This document shows positions 1 to 8,408 of a stretch of DNA of 64,000 nt, one piece after another. Every line of letters starts with the position of its first letter. Position 1 is the stretch's first letter. The notes beneath the pieces were generated by a model that worked only from the letters and a program-made list of their open reading frames with translations, ran no database searches and was not told where the DNA came from. Source of the DNA: CALWOS01 sp963595735. GTDB taxonomy: Bacteria; Bacillota; Clostridia; Oscillospirales; Oscillospiraceae. The translations under genes and the position numbers were made by a program. Location of the stretch: assembly GCA_963595735.1 (NCBI GenBank), contig CAVBJJ010000003.1, positions 48,943 to 112,942 on the forward strand, written 5' to 3'.

Positions 1-1
1 C

Positions 2-472
2 GCGTGGATCATGGTGTATATCATGACCCTGTACAACACCGTGCTGACAACAGGTGTTTTTGTCAATGGCAGCTTTTTGATGGCGTTTGGGGGAATGTGG
101 CCGGAGTTTGTGATCATTTTTCTCTGCGCCTATTTTCTCTCCAGCCGGGTTGCCAAGCACTTCGCGTTTCGGGTGGTGCAGCCCGGGGATCGTCCCATTG
201 CCATTATTTTTGCCATTCAGACCTTCACCGTTGTCTCACAGGTGGCTTTGGCCAGCGTGTTGGGTGTCTGGCATGGCTACGGTTTTACCAGCCAGTTTGT
301 CCCCCATTACCTGCTTTGCTACTGCCGGAATTTCATTCTGGCGCTGCCGGTGCAGCTGTTTCTGGCCGGACCCGTTGCAAGGGCTTTGTTCCGCGCCTTG
401 TTCCGCCGGGTGAACGGCAGCGAGGAAGAAGCGATCGAAGCAGCACTTTTGCAAAAGGGCATTGCGGAGTAA
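2..472 (+). CDS. DUF2798-like small membrane protein (5' end outside window)
   Basis: The reading frame is open from base 2, so the true start probably lies upstream. The visible part has about four hydrophobic stretches arranged as two similar halves, each followed by short basic segments such as SSRVAKHFAFR and ARALFRALFRR. This two-by-two layout, with repeated F-x-x-P-type core helices, fits the DUF2798 family of small integral membrane proteins, whose function is unknown. The C-terminus is a soluble acidic tail. It converges with the flavoprotein on the other strand with only 37 bases between them. The family call is from memory of the pattern and moderately secure. Confidence 0.5.
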   Translation, partial: AWIMVYIMTLYNTVLTTGVFVNGSFLMAFGGMWPEFVIIFLCAYFLSSRVAKHFAFRVVQPGDRPIAIIFAIQTFTVVSQVALASVLGVWHGYGFTSQFVPHYLLCYCRNFILALPVQLFLAGPVARALFRALFRRVNGSEEEAIEAALLQKGIAE

Positions 473-509
473 AGGTGGGAAGTTTCGCCGGGAGTCGGCG
501 GAAAATAGC

Positions 510-2102
510 CTATTGCCGCGCCTGCTCCAAAATGGCCTCCGCGCAGCGCAGGCCATCCACCGCGGCGGAGGTGATGCCGCCGGCGTAGCCTGCGCCCTCG
601 CCGCAGGGATACAGCCCCTGTACGGCGCTTTGCCGCGCGGCGTTTCGCAAAATGCGCACAGGGCTGCTGCTGCGGGTCTCCGGTCCGGTGAGTACGGCCT
701 CCGGCAGGGCAAAGCCGTGCAGCTTTTTGTCCAGCTCCGGCAGAGCCGCCGCCATGGTCTCCGTGATCGCGGCGGGCAGGATATGCCGCAAATCGCCCCA
801 GATCACGCCGGGGGCATAACTGGGACGGACATTTATCTGCGATTTACTCTCCTGTTTGGACAAAAAATCGCCGACAAGCTGTGCCGGTGCGCAGTAATTG
901 CCGCCGCCGTAACGAAACGCTGCCTGTTCGATCTCCCGCTGCCAGAGCATCCCGCCCAGCACGCCGGGATAGGGGAACTGCTCCGGCCGGACAGAAACCA
1001 GCAGTGCACTGTTGGCGTTTTCCCGATCCCGCGCCCGGAGACTCATGCCGTTGGTGACAACGCCGCCCGGCTCCGAGGCCGCGGCGACCACGCTGCCGCC
1101 GGGACACATACAAAAGGTATAGGCGCTGCCGCCGGGCAGATGACAGCTTAGCCGGTAGTCCGCAGGCGGCAGCAGCTTTCCACGGGCGCGGCCGTATTGC
1201 GCCAAGTCGATCAGCGTTTGGGGATGCTCGATCCGTGCGCCCATGGAAAAGGCCTTGGCTTCCATGGGCAGTCCCCGGCCGGCGAGATATTGAAAGCTGT
1301 CCCGGGCGCTGTGTCCCAGTGCCAGGATCAGCTGGCGGCAGTCCATGGTGTAAACGCCGCCCGCGTCCTCCACGGTCAGGCCGCAAAGCTGCCCGCCGCG
1401 CTCTGTAAAGCCCACGAGCCGGTGGCCAAAGCGCACCTGTCCGCCAAGGGTGAGGATGCGCTCCCGCAGCTGCCGCACCACCTGACAGAGGTGATCCGTT
1501 CCCACATGGGGGCGCGCCTCCCAGCGGATGCTTTCCGGCGCACCGAATTCTACCATGCGCCGGAGCACCCAGGGGATGCGGCTGTCCTTGACACCGGTGT
1601 TCAGCTTTCCGTCAGAAAAGGTGCCGGCGCCGCCCTCGCCAAACTGCACATTGCACGCGGGGTCCAGCGCGCCGCCGTTCCAGAATTGCTGTACCTTTTT
1701 CGTGCGGGTCTCCACGGCCTGTCCCCGCTCCAGAACGATGGGGCGCAGTCCGGCCTCCGCCAGCACAAGGGCGGCAAACATTCCCGCCGGGCCAAAGCCC
1801 GCCACCACCGGCGGCGGGCCGTCCCAGCTGCCATGGAGCGCGGGAGGGATATAGGGCTTGGCAGTGTCGGCGCTGAGCTTTCCGCTTTTGTCCCGGCGGA
1901 GAACACGCGCCTCGTCCGGCAGTGCCAGCGCCAGCGTGTACCGCCAGTGCAGGTCGGATTTTTTTCGGGCGTCCAAAGACTTTTTGCGGATGTGCAGCTG
2001 CTGGATTTTGTCGGAATCGCATTTTATCGCCTGTGCGGCGATTGTTTTCAAATTTTTCTCCTGATGGTCGAGAGGAACGCGCAGGTCACGGAGCAGGATC
2101 AT
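510..2102 (-). CDS. FAD-dependent oxidoreductase, COG2509-type
   Basis: A 530-residue flavoprotein. An N-terminal region of about 90 residues (MILLRDLRVPLDH...) precedes the dinucleotide-binding motif VVAGFGPAGMFAALVLAEAG. After this come the motif FGEGGAGTFSDGKL and the C-terminal FAD motif GLYPCGEGAGYAGGITSAAVDG. This architecture is typical of the uncharacterised COG2509 FAD-dependent dehydrogenases common in Clostridia; substrate unknown. The start is placed at 2102 because its ATG overlaps the stop of the upstream flavoprotein in an ATGA arrangement, which implies translational coupling. A longer start at 2144 would lie inside that gene. The family call is secure and the reaction is unknown. 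Confidence 0.85.
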   Translation of the reverse strand: MILLRDLRVPLDHQEKNLKTIAAQAIKCDSDKIQQLHIRKKSLDARKKSDLHWRYTLALALPDEARVLRRDKSGKLSADTAKPYIPPALHGSWDGPPPVVAGFGPAGMFAALVLAEAGLRPIVLERGQAVETRTKKVQQFWNGGALDPACNVQFGEGGAGTFSDGKLNTGVKDSRIPWVLRRMVEFGAPESIRWEARPHVGTDHLCQVVRQLRERILTLGGQVRFGHRLVGFTERGGQLCGLTVEDAGGVYTMDCRQLILALGHSARDSFQYLAGRGLPMEAKAFSMGARIEHPQTLIDLAQYGRARGKLLPPADYRLSCHLPGGSAYTFCMCPGGSVVAAASEPGGVVTNGMSLRARDRENANSALLVSVRPEQFPYPGVLGGMLWQREIEQAAFRYGGGNYCAPAQLVGDFLSKQESKSQINVRPSYAPGVIWGDLRHILPAAITETMAAALPELDKKLHGFALPEAVLTGPETRSSSPVRILRNAARQSAVQGLYPCGEGAGYAGGITSAAVDGLRCAEAILEQARQ

Positions 2103-3310
2103 AGCAAAGCCCTCCCCGCCGCCCGGGCGCTGGACCAGGCCCATTGCAGATTAAAGCCGCCGCAGTCGCCGTCGATATCCAGCACCTCGCCTACGGCGAA
2201 CAGACCGGGGCAGAGTCGGCTTTCCATGGTTTGGGGCGAAAAGTCGCGGGTTTCCATGCCGCCGGCGGTGACCTGCGCCTGATCCATGCCCTGCACGCCG
2301 GTCAGGGGCAGACGGAAGCTTTTGCACGCGGCGGCAACGGCTTCAATCATGGCGGGGGTGACCAGAGACATAGGGCCGGCCGGCACCCCGGCGTATTTGC
2401 AAAGCATCTGCCCCAGGCGGCTGTGTACGCAGCCCGCCAGCAGATCCCGGCTTTCCAGACTCTGGTTTTCTGCCCGACGCCGGAGCAGCTGGCGAATTTC
2501 CTCGGGGGAATACTCCCGGAGAAAATCCAGCTGCAGCTCCAGCTTTTGCCCGCTGCGAGTGGAGACGGCGCGGCTCAGGGCAAAGCCCAGCGGGCCGCTG
2601 ACGCCGGTGTCCGTAAACAACAGCTCGCCCCGATCGCTGGCAACACAGCGCTTGCCGTCCAGTACCCGTGCCAGAGCATCGGCTTTCACGCCTTTCAGGC
2701 TGCGTGGCCAAGTGGGGTCGGTGCGCAGTGGCGCCAGTATGGGGTAAAGGGCGGTGCGCTTGTGTCCCAACTGCTGGAGCAGCCGGTAGCCGTCCATGCC
2801 GCCGCCCAGTTTGCCGCCGGCCGCGCCGCCGCAGGCGATGACAAGCGCCTGGGCGGTGTAATGCGCCGTTTCCGTTGTGACGGTAAAGCCGGATTTTTTG
2901 TCGTGGTGGACAGTCTGGGCGCACTGGCCGGTGTGCAGCTGGATATTGGGGCAGGCTGCCAGAGCAAAGCGCAGCGTGTCCACCACGCTTCCGGCATGGT
3001 CGGACAGAGGATAGACCCGCCCGTCCGGCTCTGCCACGGTCAGCAGCCCCAGAGAGCGGAAATATGCCAGCGTTTCCTCCGGCGGAAAGGCATCCAGCGC
3101 GGCGGTGCAGAATGCGGGCGCGCTGCCGTGGTAATGCTCCGGTGCGGCGTGCAGATTGCTGAGGTTGCAGCGGCCGTTGCCGGTGCTCAGCAGCTTTCGT
3201 CCAACACGCGCCTGCCGCTCCAGCAGGGTGACCGTGTTTTCGGGATTTTCCGCAGCGGTCAGGGCGCAGAGCATACCGGCCGCGCCGCCGCCAATGATCA
3301 GAATGTCCAT
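2099..3310 (-). CDS. HI0933/BaiN-family NAD(P)/FAD-dependent oxidoreductase
   Basis: A 403-residue flavoprotein. It starts with the Rossmann motif MDILIIGGGAAGMLCA and has the family signature RVGRKLLSTGNGRCNLSN at about residues 36-53, then SGPLGFALSR. It ends with GLFAVGEVLDIDGDCGGFNLQWAWSSG-like FAD contacts near the C-terminus. This matches the HI0933-like family (PF03486), annotated variously as aminoacetone oxidase or BaiN bile-acid flavoprotein; the in vivo substrate cannot be told from sequence. It is the first gene of a two-gene flavoprotein operon, coupled to the COG2509-type gene by a 4-base overlap. Confidence 0.85.
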   Translation of the reverse strand: MDILIIGGGAAGMLCALTAAENPENTVTLLERQARVGRKLLSTGNGRCNLSNLHAAPEHYHGSAPAFCTAALDAFPPEETLAYFRSLGLLTVAEPDGRVYPLSDHAGSVVDTLRFALAACPNIQLHTGQCAQTVHHDKKSGFTVTTETAHYTAQALVIACGGAAGGKLGGGMDGYRLLQQLGHKRTALYPILAPLRTDPTWPRSLKGVKADALARVLDGKRCVASDRGELLFTDTGVSGPLGFALSRAVSTRSGQKLELQLDFLREYSPEEIRQLLRRRAENQSLESRDLLAGCVHSRLGQMLCKYAGVPAGPMSLVTPAMIEAVAAACKSFRLPLTGVQGMDQAQVTAGGMETRDFSPQTMESRLCPGLFAVGEVLDIDGDCGGFNLQWAWSSARAAGRALL

Positions 3311-3417
3311 CTTCCTTCTCCTTTGTGCAGGCAGAAAAATTTGAATTACCTAATTATTAGAGTATACCATAGCATGCCCGCCAAGAAAAGTCCCCAGTTT
3401 TCGGCAAAAGACTCGTC

Positions 3418-3446
3418 TTGTACAATGGCGCGAACTGTGGTAAAAT
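3418..3446 (+). promoter_or_regulatory. Sigma-70-type promoter for the GNAT gene
   Basis: TTGTAC, a 17-base spacer and TAAAAT lie about 30 bases upstream of the acetyltransferase start, with the ribosome site AAAGGAGGG in between. Confidence 0.6.
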
Positions 3447-3475
3447 TAGACAATGACAAAGGAGGGCGAGGACAC

Positions 3476-3964
3476 ATGGAGCTTCGGAACGGCCGGCCGG
3501 AGGATGGCCGGACACTGGCGGAAATAGAGGCAATCTGCTTCCCGGCGGCGGAGGCAGCAGCGGAAAAGGACTTGCAGGCGCGTTTGGCGGTGTTTCCGGA
3601 AAATTTCTGGTTGCTGCAGGATGGGGAAACGGTGGTTGCCTTTATCAACAGTTTGACAACGGATTTGTCGGATTTGACAGATGAAATGTATAGAAATACA
3701 GAAATGCATTGTCCCCAAGGTGCGTGGCAGATGATTCTCGGTCTTGATACTTTGCCGGACTACCGGAAGCAGGGCTGCGCGGCAAGAGTGCTGCAAGCCG
3801 CTATAGCGGGCGCAAAGGCGCAGGGGTGCAAGGGCATGGTTCTCACCTGCAAGGAGCATCTTCTGGGCTATTACGGTCGCTTTGGCTTTGTGGACGAGGG
3901 AATCTCCGCATCTACCTTGGGCAACACGCGCTGGCACCAGATGCGCCTGTGCTTTGACGTCTGA
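3476..3964 (+). CDS. GNAT family N-acetyltransferase
   Basis: A 162-residue protein with the GNAT fold: an N-terminal strand-helix (ELRNGRPEDGRTLAEIEAICFP), the acetyl-CoA pocket around LGLDTLPDYRKQGCAARVLQAAI (the R/Q-x-x-G-x-A loop), and a C-terminal LLGYYGRFGFVDEGIS strand typical of AANAT-like members. The start at 3476 has AAAGGAGGG about 10 bases upstream and a promoter before that. It is followed at 53 bases by ispD, but the acceptor cannot be deduced. It probably acts in the cytoplasm on a small amine or a protein amino group. Confidence 0.8.
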   Translation: MELRNGRPEDGRTLAEIEAICFPAAEAAAEKDLQARLAVFPENFWLLQDGETVVAFINSLTTDLSDLTDEMYRNTEMHCPQGAWQMILGLDTLPDYRKQGCAARVLQAAIAGAKAQGCKGMVLTCKEHLLGYYGRFGFVDEGISASTLGNTRWHQMRLCFDV

Positions 3965-4017
3965 TCGGCTTCCGTGACACGCCCTTGGCGGCAAGATCAA
4001 TGAAAGGGGACAGGGAA

Positions 4018-4737
4018 ATGTCTTTTCTTTCCAAAAATATTCCCGGAAAAACGCCGTTTTGCACCATGGTGGTGGCGGCGGCAGGTTCCTCCACGCGAAT
4101 GGGGCAGGACAAGCTCTTTCTGGAGCTGGACGGCATCCCCGTTCTGGGGCGCACGCTGCTGCTGCTGGAGCATTGCCCCAGCGTCCGGGAGGTCATCGTG
4201 GTCACCCGGCAGGAGCGGATGCTCCCGGTGGCGGATCTGTGCAAGCAGTACCGGCTGGACAAGGTGACAAAGGTCATTCTGGGCGGCAGCAGCCGCATGG
4301 AATCTGTCCTCAACGGCGTTTCGGAGGCAGACCCCCGGGCGGAGCTGATCGGCGTGCATGACGGCGCCCGCCCCTTTGCGCCGCCGGAGCTGGTGGAAAA
4401 AGCAGTCAGCGAAGCGCGGTTTTACCAGGCCGTTGCACCGGCGGTCCCCTTGCGGGACACGGTCAAACGGGTGGAGGACGGCTTTGTGGTGGAAACCCTG
4501 CCACGGAAGGAGCTGATGGCGGTGCAAACGCCCCAGGTGTTCCGGGCGGAGTTGCTCAAGGGCGCTTTGACCTATGTGGTGCAGGAGGAGATCCCGGTGA
4601 CGGATGACTGCTCCGCGGTGGAGGCCATCGGCGGAAAGGTGCATCTGATCCCCGGGGACGCCCGCAACCTGAAGCTGACCCATCCGCTGGATGTGGCCTT
4701 GGCGCGGGCAATTTTGCGGCAGGAGGTGGAAGCATGA
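4018..4737 (+). CDS. ispD: 2-C-methyl-D-erythritol 4-phosphate cytidylyltransferase
   Basis: The third enzyme of the MEP isoprenoid pathway, joining CTP and methylerythritol phosphate. The nucleotidyltransferase loop is [17 protein letters not shown], followed by [21 protein letters not shown] and the late motif [16 protein letters not shown], all standard for IspD. The 239-residue length is usual. The start at 4018 is chosen because AAAGGGGA sits seven bases upstream; an in-frame ATG at 3985 has no such site. The stop overlaps the ispF start (ATGA), so the two are translated together. An ispD-ispF pair is a common bacterial arrangement. Confidence 0.96.
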   Translation: MSFLSKNIPGKTPFCTMVVAAAGSSTRMGQDKLFLELDGIPVLGRTLLLLEHCPSVREVIVVTRQERMLPVADLCKQYRLDKVTKVILGGSSRMESVLNGVSEADPRAELIGVHDGARPFAPPELVEKAVSEARFYQAVAPAVPLRDTVKRVEDGFVVETLPRKELMAVQTPQVFRAELLKGALTYVVQEEIPVTDDCSAVEAIGGKVHLIPGDARNLKLTHPLDVALARAILRQEVEA

Positions 4738-5252
4738 AGCAGCTTCCCTATCGCATCGGACACGGTTATGATGTTCACCGTCTGGTGCCGGAGCGCCGGC
4801 TGATCCTGGGCGGTGTGGAGATCCCCTGGGAAAAGGGGCTGCTGGGACATTCAGATGCCGATGTGCTGGTTCATGCGATCATGGACGCCATTCTCGGCGC
4901 GCTGGCGCTGGGGGATATCGGGCTGCATTTTCCTGATTCCGACCCGAACTATGCCGGGGCGGATAGTTGTGCGCTGCTGGCGCAGGTAAAGCGCCTGATG
5001 GCGGAACGGGGCTATGCTCTGGGCAATCTGGACTGCACGGTCATTGCCCAGCGGCCGAAGCTGCGCCCCCATATCCCGGCCATGACCGCCCGCGTGGCGG
5101 CGGTGCTGGGCGTGGAGCCGGCGCAGATCAACCTCAAAGCGACCACGGAGGAGGGACTTGGCTTTTCCGGCCGGGGAGAGGGCATTTCCGCCCATGCGGT
5201 GGCGCTTTTGTATCGGGAAGAAACGGGGGATCATGATGCTGCTTGCCATTGA
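4734..5252 (+). CDS. ispF: 2-C-methyl-D-erythritol 2,4-cyclodiphosphate synthase
   Basis: Cyclises CDP-methylerythritol 2-phosphate in the MEP pathway, directly downstream of the IspD step. Visible signatures are the N-terminal [11 protein letters not shown] metal-binding motif, the signature [15 protein letters not shown], the [13 protein letters not shown] loop, and the C-terminal [21 protein letters not shown]. The 172-residue length is slightly longer than the usual 155-160, with the excess at the C-terminus. The start overlaps the ispD stop. The end overlaps the start of coaX by 17 bases, so ispD, ispF and coaX form one tightly packed operon. Confidence 0.96.
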   Translation: MKQLPYRIGHGYDVHRLVPERRLILGGVEIPWEKGLLGHSDADVLVHAIMDAILGALALGDIGLHFPDSDPNYAGADSCALLAQVKRLMAERGYALGNLDCTVIAQRPKLRPHIPAMTARVAAVLGVEPAQINLKATTEEGLGFSGRGEGISAHAVALLYREETGDHDAACH

Positions 5253-6003
5253 TATCGGAAACACCAATATCACGCTGGGCGGCTTTGTGAGGGAAAGCCT
5301 GCGCTTTCTCACCCGGATCTATGCCGATCCCCACCGTACGGAGGATCAATACGCGGTGGAATTGCAGGGCATTTTTCGCCTGCATGGGATCGATCCGGCG
5401 CAGATCGACGGCATTGCGATCTGCTGTGTGGTGCCGGAGCTGACTGCGGTGTTTCGCGGCGTCTGCCGGCATTTTTGCAGCAAGCCGCCGCTGGTGCTGG
5501 CGCCGGGCGTGCGTTCCGGTTTGAAGATCGGCATCGACGACCCCGCCCAGCTGGGCAGCGATCTGGCCGCCGCCGCAGTGGCGGCGCAGGCAAAATATCC
5601 CCTGCCCTGCATTATCTGCGATTTGGGTACCGCAACGGCGGTCAGTGTGCTGGATGCCAAGGGTCGCTTTTTGGGCGGTACCCTGTCGGCGGGCATTGAC
5701 CTGAGCCAGCGGGCGCTGACCCGTCAGGCGGCGCAGCTCTCTCCGGTGCAGCTGCGCTGTCCGGAGCGGGTGATCGGCCGGAATACCGACGCCTCCATTC
5801 AGGCGGGGCTGATCATCGGCACAGCCGCCATGCTGGAGGGGCTTGCCGCACGGATCGAGGAGGAGCTGCAGCAGAGCTGCACCATGATCATTACCGGCGG
5901 AAGAGCTCGGGAGGTGGCGGAGGCCTGCCGCAGACCGGTGACGGTGGACGAGCATTTGCTGCTGGACGGACTGCGCCGGATCTATGAGAAAAACAGACGG
6001 TGA
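5236..6003 (+). CDS. coaX: Type III pantothenate kinase
   Basis: Phosphorylates pantothenate in the first step of coenzyme A synthesis. The ASKHA-type phosphate loop is [17 protein letters not shown] at the N-terminus. Later come VDTAVAFGVQ-class features seen here as [28 protein letters not shown], and the C-terminal IITGGRA. The 255-residue length is standard for CoaX. The ATG at 5236 has GGGGGA six bases upstream; the ATG at 5233 is an equally in-frame alternative. It overlaps ispF. The ECF substrate-binding subunit that follows may import its substrate. Confidence 0.93.
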   Translation: MLLAIDIGNTNITLGGFVRESLRFLTRIYADPHRTEDQYAVELQGIFRLHGIDPAQIDGIAICCVVPELTAVFRGVCRHFCSKPPLVLAPGVRSGLKIGIDDPAQLGSDLAAAAVAAQAKYPLPCIICDLGTATAVSVLDAKGRFLGGTLSAGIDLSQRALTRQAAQLSPVQLRCPERVIGRNTDASIQAGLIIGTAAMLEGLAARIEEELQQSCTMIITGGRAREVAEACRRPVTVDEHLLLDGLRRIYEKNRR

Positions 6004-6032
6004 ACCCTGCGTTTTGATAAAATCGGCTAAAA

Positions 6033-6049
6033 TTATCTGATACAGATAA
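6033..6049. promoter_or_regulatory. Palindrome ahead of the ECF transporter gene (candidate operator)
   Basis: TTATCTG-ATA-CAGATAA is a perfect 7-bp inverted repeat with a 3-base centre, located 16 bases upstream of the transporter start and just after coaX. The spacing fits a repressor site. The regulator is not identified. Confidence 0.4.
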
Positions 6050-6065
6050 AAAATGAGGTGTATTT

Positions 6066-6680
6066 ATGAGAAATGGAAAGATTAAACGGCTGGCAAGGCT
6101 GGCGATTTTTGTCGCCATCACCCTGCTGCTGGCCTATACGCCCCTGGGCTATCTGCGAACGGCGGGGCTGGAGCTGAGTTTCCTGATGATCCCGGTGGCG
6201 GTCAGCGCTATTGTTCTGGGGCCGCTGGAGGGCATGATCGTGGGCGCGGTGTTTGGCATTACCAGCTTTGTGCAGTGTCTGACCGGCGCCAGCGCTTTCG
6301 GCGCGACACTGCTGGGGATCAGCCCCATTGCCTGCTTCCTGGTCTGCGTTCCCACGCGGATGCTGGCCGGTTTGCTTCCCGGATTTCTGTACCGGCTGTT
6401 TAGCCTGCGCGGCCCCAGCGTGGCGGGCTGTGCCGTCTGCTCCGCAGCGGCGCCGGTGATCAACACGGTGCTGTTTATGGGCGCGCTGGTGCTGTTTTTC
6501 TTCAATACGGAATTCATTCAAAGCCTGTCCCATGGGCTGGGTGTGTTGGGCTTCTGCGCCATGTTTGTTGGCGTGCAGGGCGTGGTGGAAGCCGTGGTCT
6601 GCTGCCTGGTGAGTACGCCTGTTTCTCGTGGACTTCTCCATGCGACCAAGGCCGAGCGCCGCGCCGCGGCGGAGGACTAA
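6066..6680 (+). CDS. ECF transporter substrate-binding (S) component, possibly pantothenate
   Basis: A 204-residue integral membrane protein with about six hydrophobic segments. The N-terminal helix RLARLAIFVAITLLLAYTPLGYL and the following Leu/Ile-rich segment LSFLMIPVAVSAIVLGPLEGMIVGAVFGI carry the usual S-component layout, including the alanine-rich first helix used to dock the shared EcfT subunit. S components use common energising modules encoded elsewhere. Being directly downstream of coaX suggests pantothenate (a PanT-like role), but that is inference from position. A palindrome upstream hints at separate control. Confidence 0.75.
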   Translation: MRNGKIKRLARLAIFVAITLLLAYTPLGYLRTAGLELSFLMIPVAVSAIVLGPLEGMIVGAVFGITSFVQCLTGASAFGATLLGISPIACFLVCVPTRMLAGLLPGFLYRLFSLRGPSVAGCAVCSAAAPVINTVLFMGALVLFFFNTEFIQSLSHGLGVLGFCAMFVGVQGVVEAVVCCLVSTPVSRGLLHATKAERRAAAED

Positions 6681-6854
6681 AATCCGCATTCCGCCGAAAA
6701 TTTTCCAGTCTTTTCACAGCTTCCGGAGGGCGGCGCTCTCCGGCGCACGGCGCATATCCAAAGCCTCCCGCATACACTAAATGTAACGAAGTATCCCCTG
6801 CGTCCGCCGACGCGGGACGCTTTGTTGTCATTTCGTGATGTGGGAGGTTTTTTT
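6681..6854. other. Intergenic region with weak hairpins
   Basis: This gap holds a small GC hairpin at 6722-6742 (CCGGAG/CTCCGG) and another at 6800-6820 (GCGTCC/GGACGC) followed by a modest T-run. The second is the better candidate for a terminator of the upstream operon. No short gene was recognised here. Confidence 0.35.
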
Positions 6855-7109
6855 ATGCAGAATGTGTTGCTGATGTGCCGCTCTCTGACCTATGCGCAGC
6901 GTACCGAGCGCCTGTTGGAGCGGGCGGGCATTTCCGGATATATTCAGCGTGCCCCCGCTGGCGCCAGCAAACGGGGCTGCGGCTATTGTGTGCGCCTGCG
7001 GCAGGCGCATTTGGAGTGGGCAATGTCCGTGCTGGAGCAGGAGGGCTTTTTGCCGGAGCGGGTGCTGCGGCCGGAGGAGGACGGCAGCTTTCGGGAGGTG
7101 TCGGTTTGA
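6855..7109 (+). CDS. DUF3343 (putative Se/S carrier-like) protein
   Basis: An 84-residue protein starting MQNVLLMCRSLTYAQRTERLLER and carrying the motif KRGCGYCVRL around residue 40. This matches DUF3343, a small family proposed from gene neighbourhoods to carry sulfur or selenium. The start at 6855 has GGGAGG 8 bases upstream. Its stop overlaps the TTG start of the cysteine-desulfurase-like gene (TTGA), so the two are translationally coupled. That coupling supports a persulfide- or selenide-handling partnership; the actual acceptor is unknown. Confidence 0.75.
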   Translation: MQNVLLMCRSLTYAQRTERLLERAGISGYIQRAPAGASKRGCGYCVRLRQAHLEWAMSVLEQEGFLPERVLRPEEDGSFREVSV

Positions 7110-8227
7110 TCTATCTGGATGCCGCCGCCACCAGCTTTCAAAAGCCCCGGCAGGTGCGGGAGGAAATGGCGCGGACGATCCGCAGCTGTACCAGTCCCGG
7201 CCGCGGCGGCTATCCCCAGGCGATGCGCGCGGCGGATCTGCTTCTGGACTGCCGCATGGCTCTGGCAAAGCTGCTGGGCGTGCCGGAGCCGGAGCAGGTG
7301 GTGTTTACCACCAACGCCACCCATGGCCTGAACATCGCCATTCGGGATCTGGTGCGACCGGGGACGCGGGTGGTGGTGTCCGGCTATGAGCACAATGCGG
7401 TCATGCGTCCGCTGTACGCCTGCGGCGCGGCTCTGGAGATCCTGCGTACGCCGGTATTCGACAGCGCAGCGGCCGCAGCGGCCTTTCGAGAGGCGATCCC
7501 CCGCTCGGAGGTCTGTGTTTGCACCCATGTGTCCAATGTGTTTGGCAATATTTTGCCCTTGGAGGAGATCGCGGCCTGCTGCCGGGAAAACGGCGTGCCG
7601 CTGGTGGTGGACGCTTCCCAGTCTGCCGGGGCGCTGCCCTTGGATTTTCAGGCGCTGGGCGCGGCGTATGCGGCCATGCCGGGACACAAGGGGCTGCTGG
7701 GTCCCCAGGGCACCGGCGTGCTGCTGTGCAGACAGATACCGGAGCCGCTGCTGTTTGGCGGAACCGGTGTGGACAGCCGCAGCTATACCATGCCGGATTT
7801 TTTGCCGGAGCGGTTGGAGGCGGGAACGCCCAATGTGCCGGGGGTGGCTGGACTGCTGGCCGGCGTGCGGTTTATCCAGCGCATGGGAACAGAACGCGTT
7901 CTGCGCCATGAGCGGCAGCTGGTGCGCTGTCTGGGGCGGCTTCTGGCGCAAAAGGGCGGCGGCAAGGTCATGCTGGCGCAGGATGCTGCAGAGCAGGCGG
8001 GGGTGCTTTCCGTGATCCCCAAACAGCGGGACTGCGAGAGTCTGGCGGCGGCGCTGGGGCAGGCGGGAGTTGCCGTGCGGGCGGGGCTGCACTGTGCGCC
8101 CCAGGCGCATATCACCGCCGGAGATGTGGAGCGGGGCAGCCTGCGTTTTTCCGTTTCCGCCATGAATACCCGGCAGGAAATGCTTCAGGCAGCAGAGAGA
8201 TACGGAAAAATAGTAACAAAATTGTAA
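7106..8227 (+). CDS. Cysteine desulfurase family protein (class V aminotransferase)
   Basis: A PLP-dependent fold type I enzyme of 373 residues. It opens IYLDAAATSFQKP and has FTTNATHGLN, the cofactor-contact VVDASQSAG and the PLP lysine K195 in MPGHKGLLGPQGTG. Cys330 sits in VRAGLHCAPQAH, the conserved catalytic cysteine region of the EF2568-type desulfurase subfamily. The TTG start at 7106 is preferred because GGGAGG lies eight bases upstream and an overlap with the DUF3343 stop results. The expected reaction is removal of sulfur (or selenium) from cysteine (or selenocysteine), passing it to a carrier, probably the upstream DUF3343 protein. Confidence 0.85.
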   Translation: MIYLDAAATSFQKPRQVREEMARTIRSCTSPGRGGYPQAMRAADLLLDCRMALAKLLGVPEPEQVVFTTNATHGLNIAIRDLVRPGTRVVVSGYEHNAVMRPLYACGAALEILRTPVFDSAAAAAAFREAIPRSEVCVCTHVSNVFGNILPLEEIAACCRENGVPLVVDASQSAGALPLDFQALGAAYAAMPGHKGLLGPQGTGVLLCRQIPEPLLFGGTGVDSRSYTMPDFLPERLEAGTPNVPGVAGLLAGVRFIQRMGTERVLRHERQLVRCLGRLLAQKGGGKVMLAQDAAEQAGVLSVIPKQRDCESLAAALGQAGVAVRAGLHCAPQAHITAGDVERGSLRFSVSAMNTRQEMLQAAERYGKIVTKL

Positions 8228-8234
8228 CTTTTTC

Positions 8235-8264
8235 TTGCTAGTATGTGTAAAATTGTTGTATAAT
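8235..8264 (+). promoter_or_regulatory. Promoter of the cdaA operon
   Basis: TTGCTA, an 18-base spacer and a perfect TATAAT. Transcripts from here would carry a leader of about 135 bases containing the tandem hairpins. Confidence 0.6.
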
Positions 8265-8304
8265 TACCATTGTATTTTTGCACCTGCTTGTAGAAATACA
8301 GACC

Positions 8305-8364
8305 CATGATCCCGGCAGAGTCACGGGATCATGAACATAAGCCGCCCGGCAAAGTCCCGGCGGC
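8305..8364 (+). promoter_or_regulatory. Tandem hairpins with matching loops in the cdaA leader
   Basis: Hairpin 1 spans 8305-8333 with perfect 10-bp arms CATGATCCCG/CGGGATCATG. Hairpin 2 spans 8341-8364 with arms GCCGCCCGG/CCGGCGGC and one bulge. Both present almost the same segment, CCCGGCARAGTC, at the stem top and loop. Neither is followed by a T-run, so they are not simple terminators. The layout resembles small tandem-hairpin RNA regulators, but the loops match none I know. Confidence 0.5.
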
Positions 8365-8408
8365 GTGAACAAGAAAAAAAGACGGAGCAGAAACATGGAG
8401 TAATGCCT

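Noticed and set aside
2144..3475. Long N-terminal extension of the acetyltransferase
   Set aside because: The frame is open upstream but runs antisense to a flavoprotein; the promoter, the AAAGGAGGG site and the GNAT fold all begin at 3476.
8305..8364. Guanidine-II (mini-ykkC) riboswitch
   Set aside because: Two tandem hairpins fit the shape, but the loops read CARAGTC and not ACGR.
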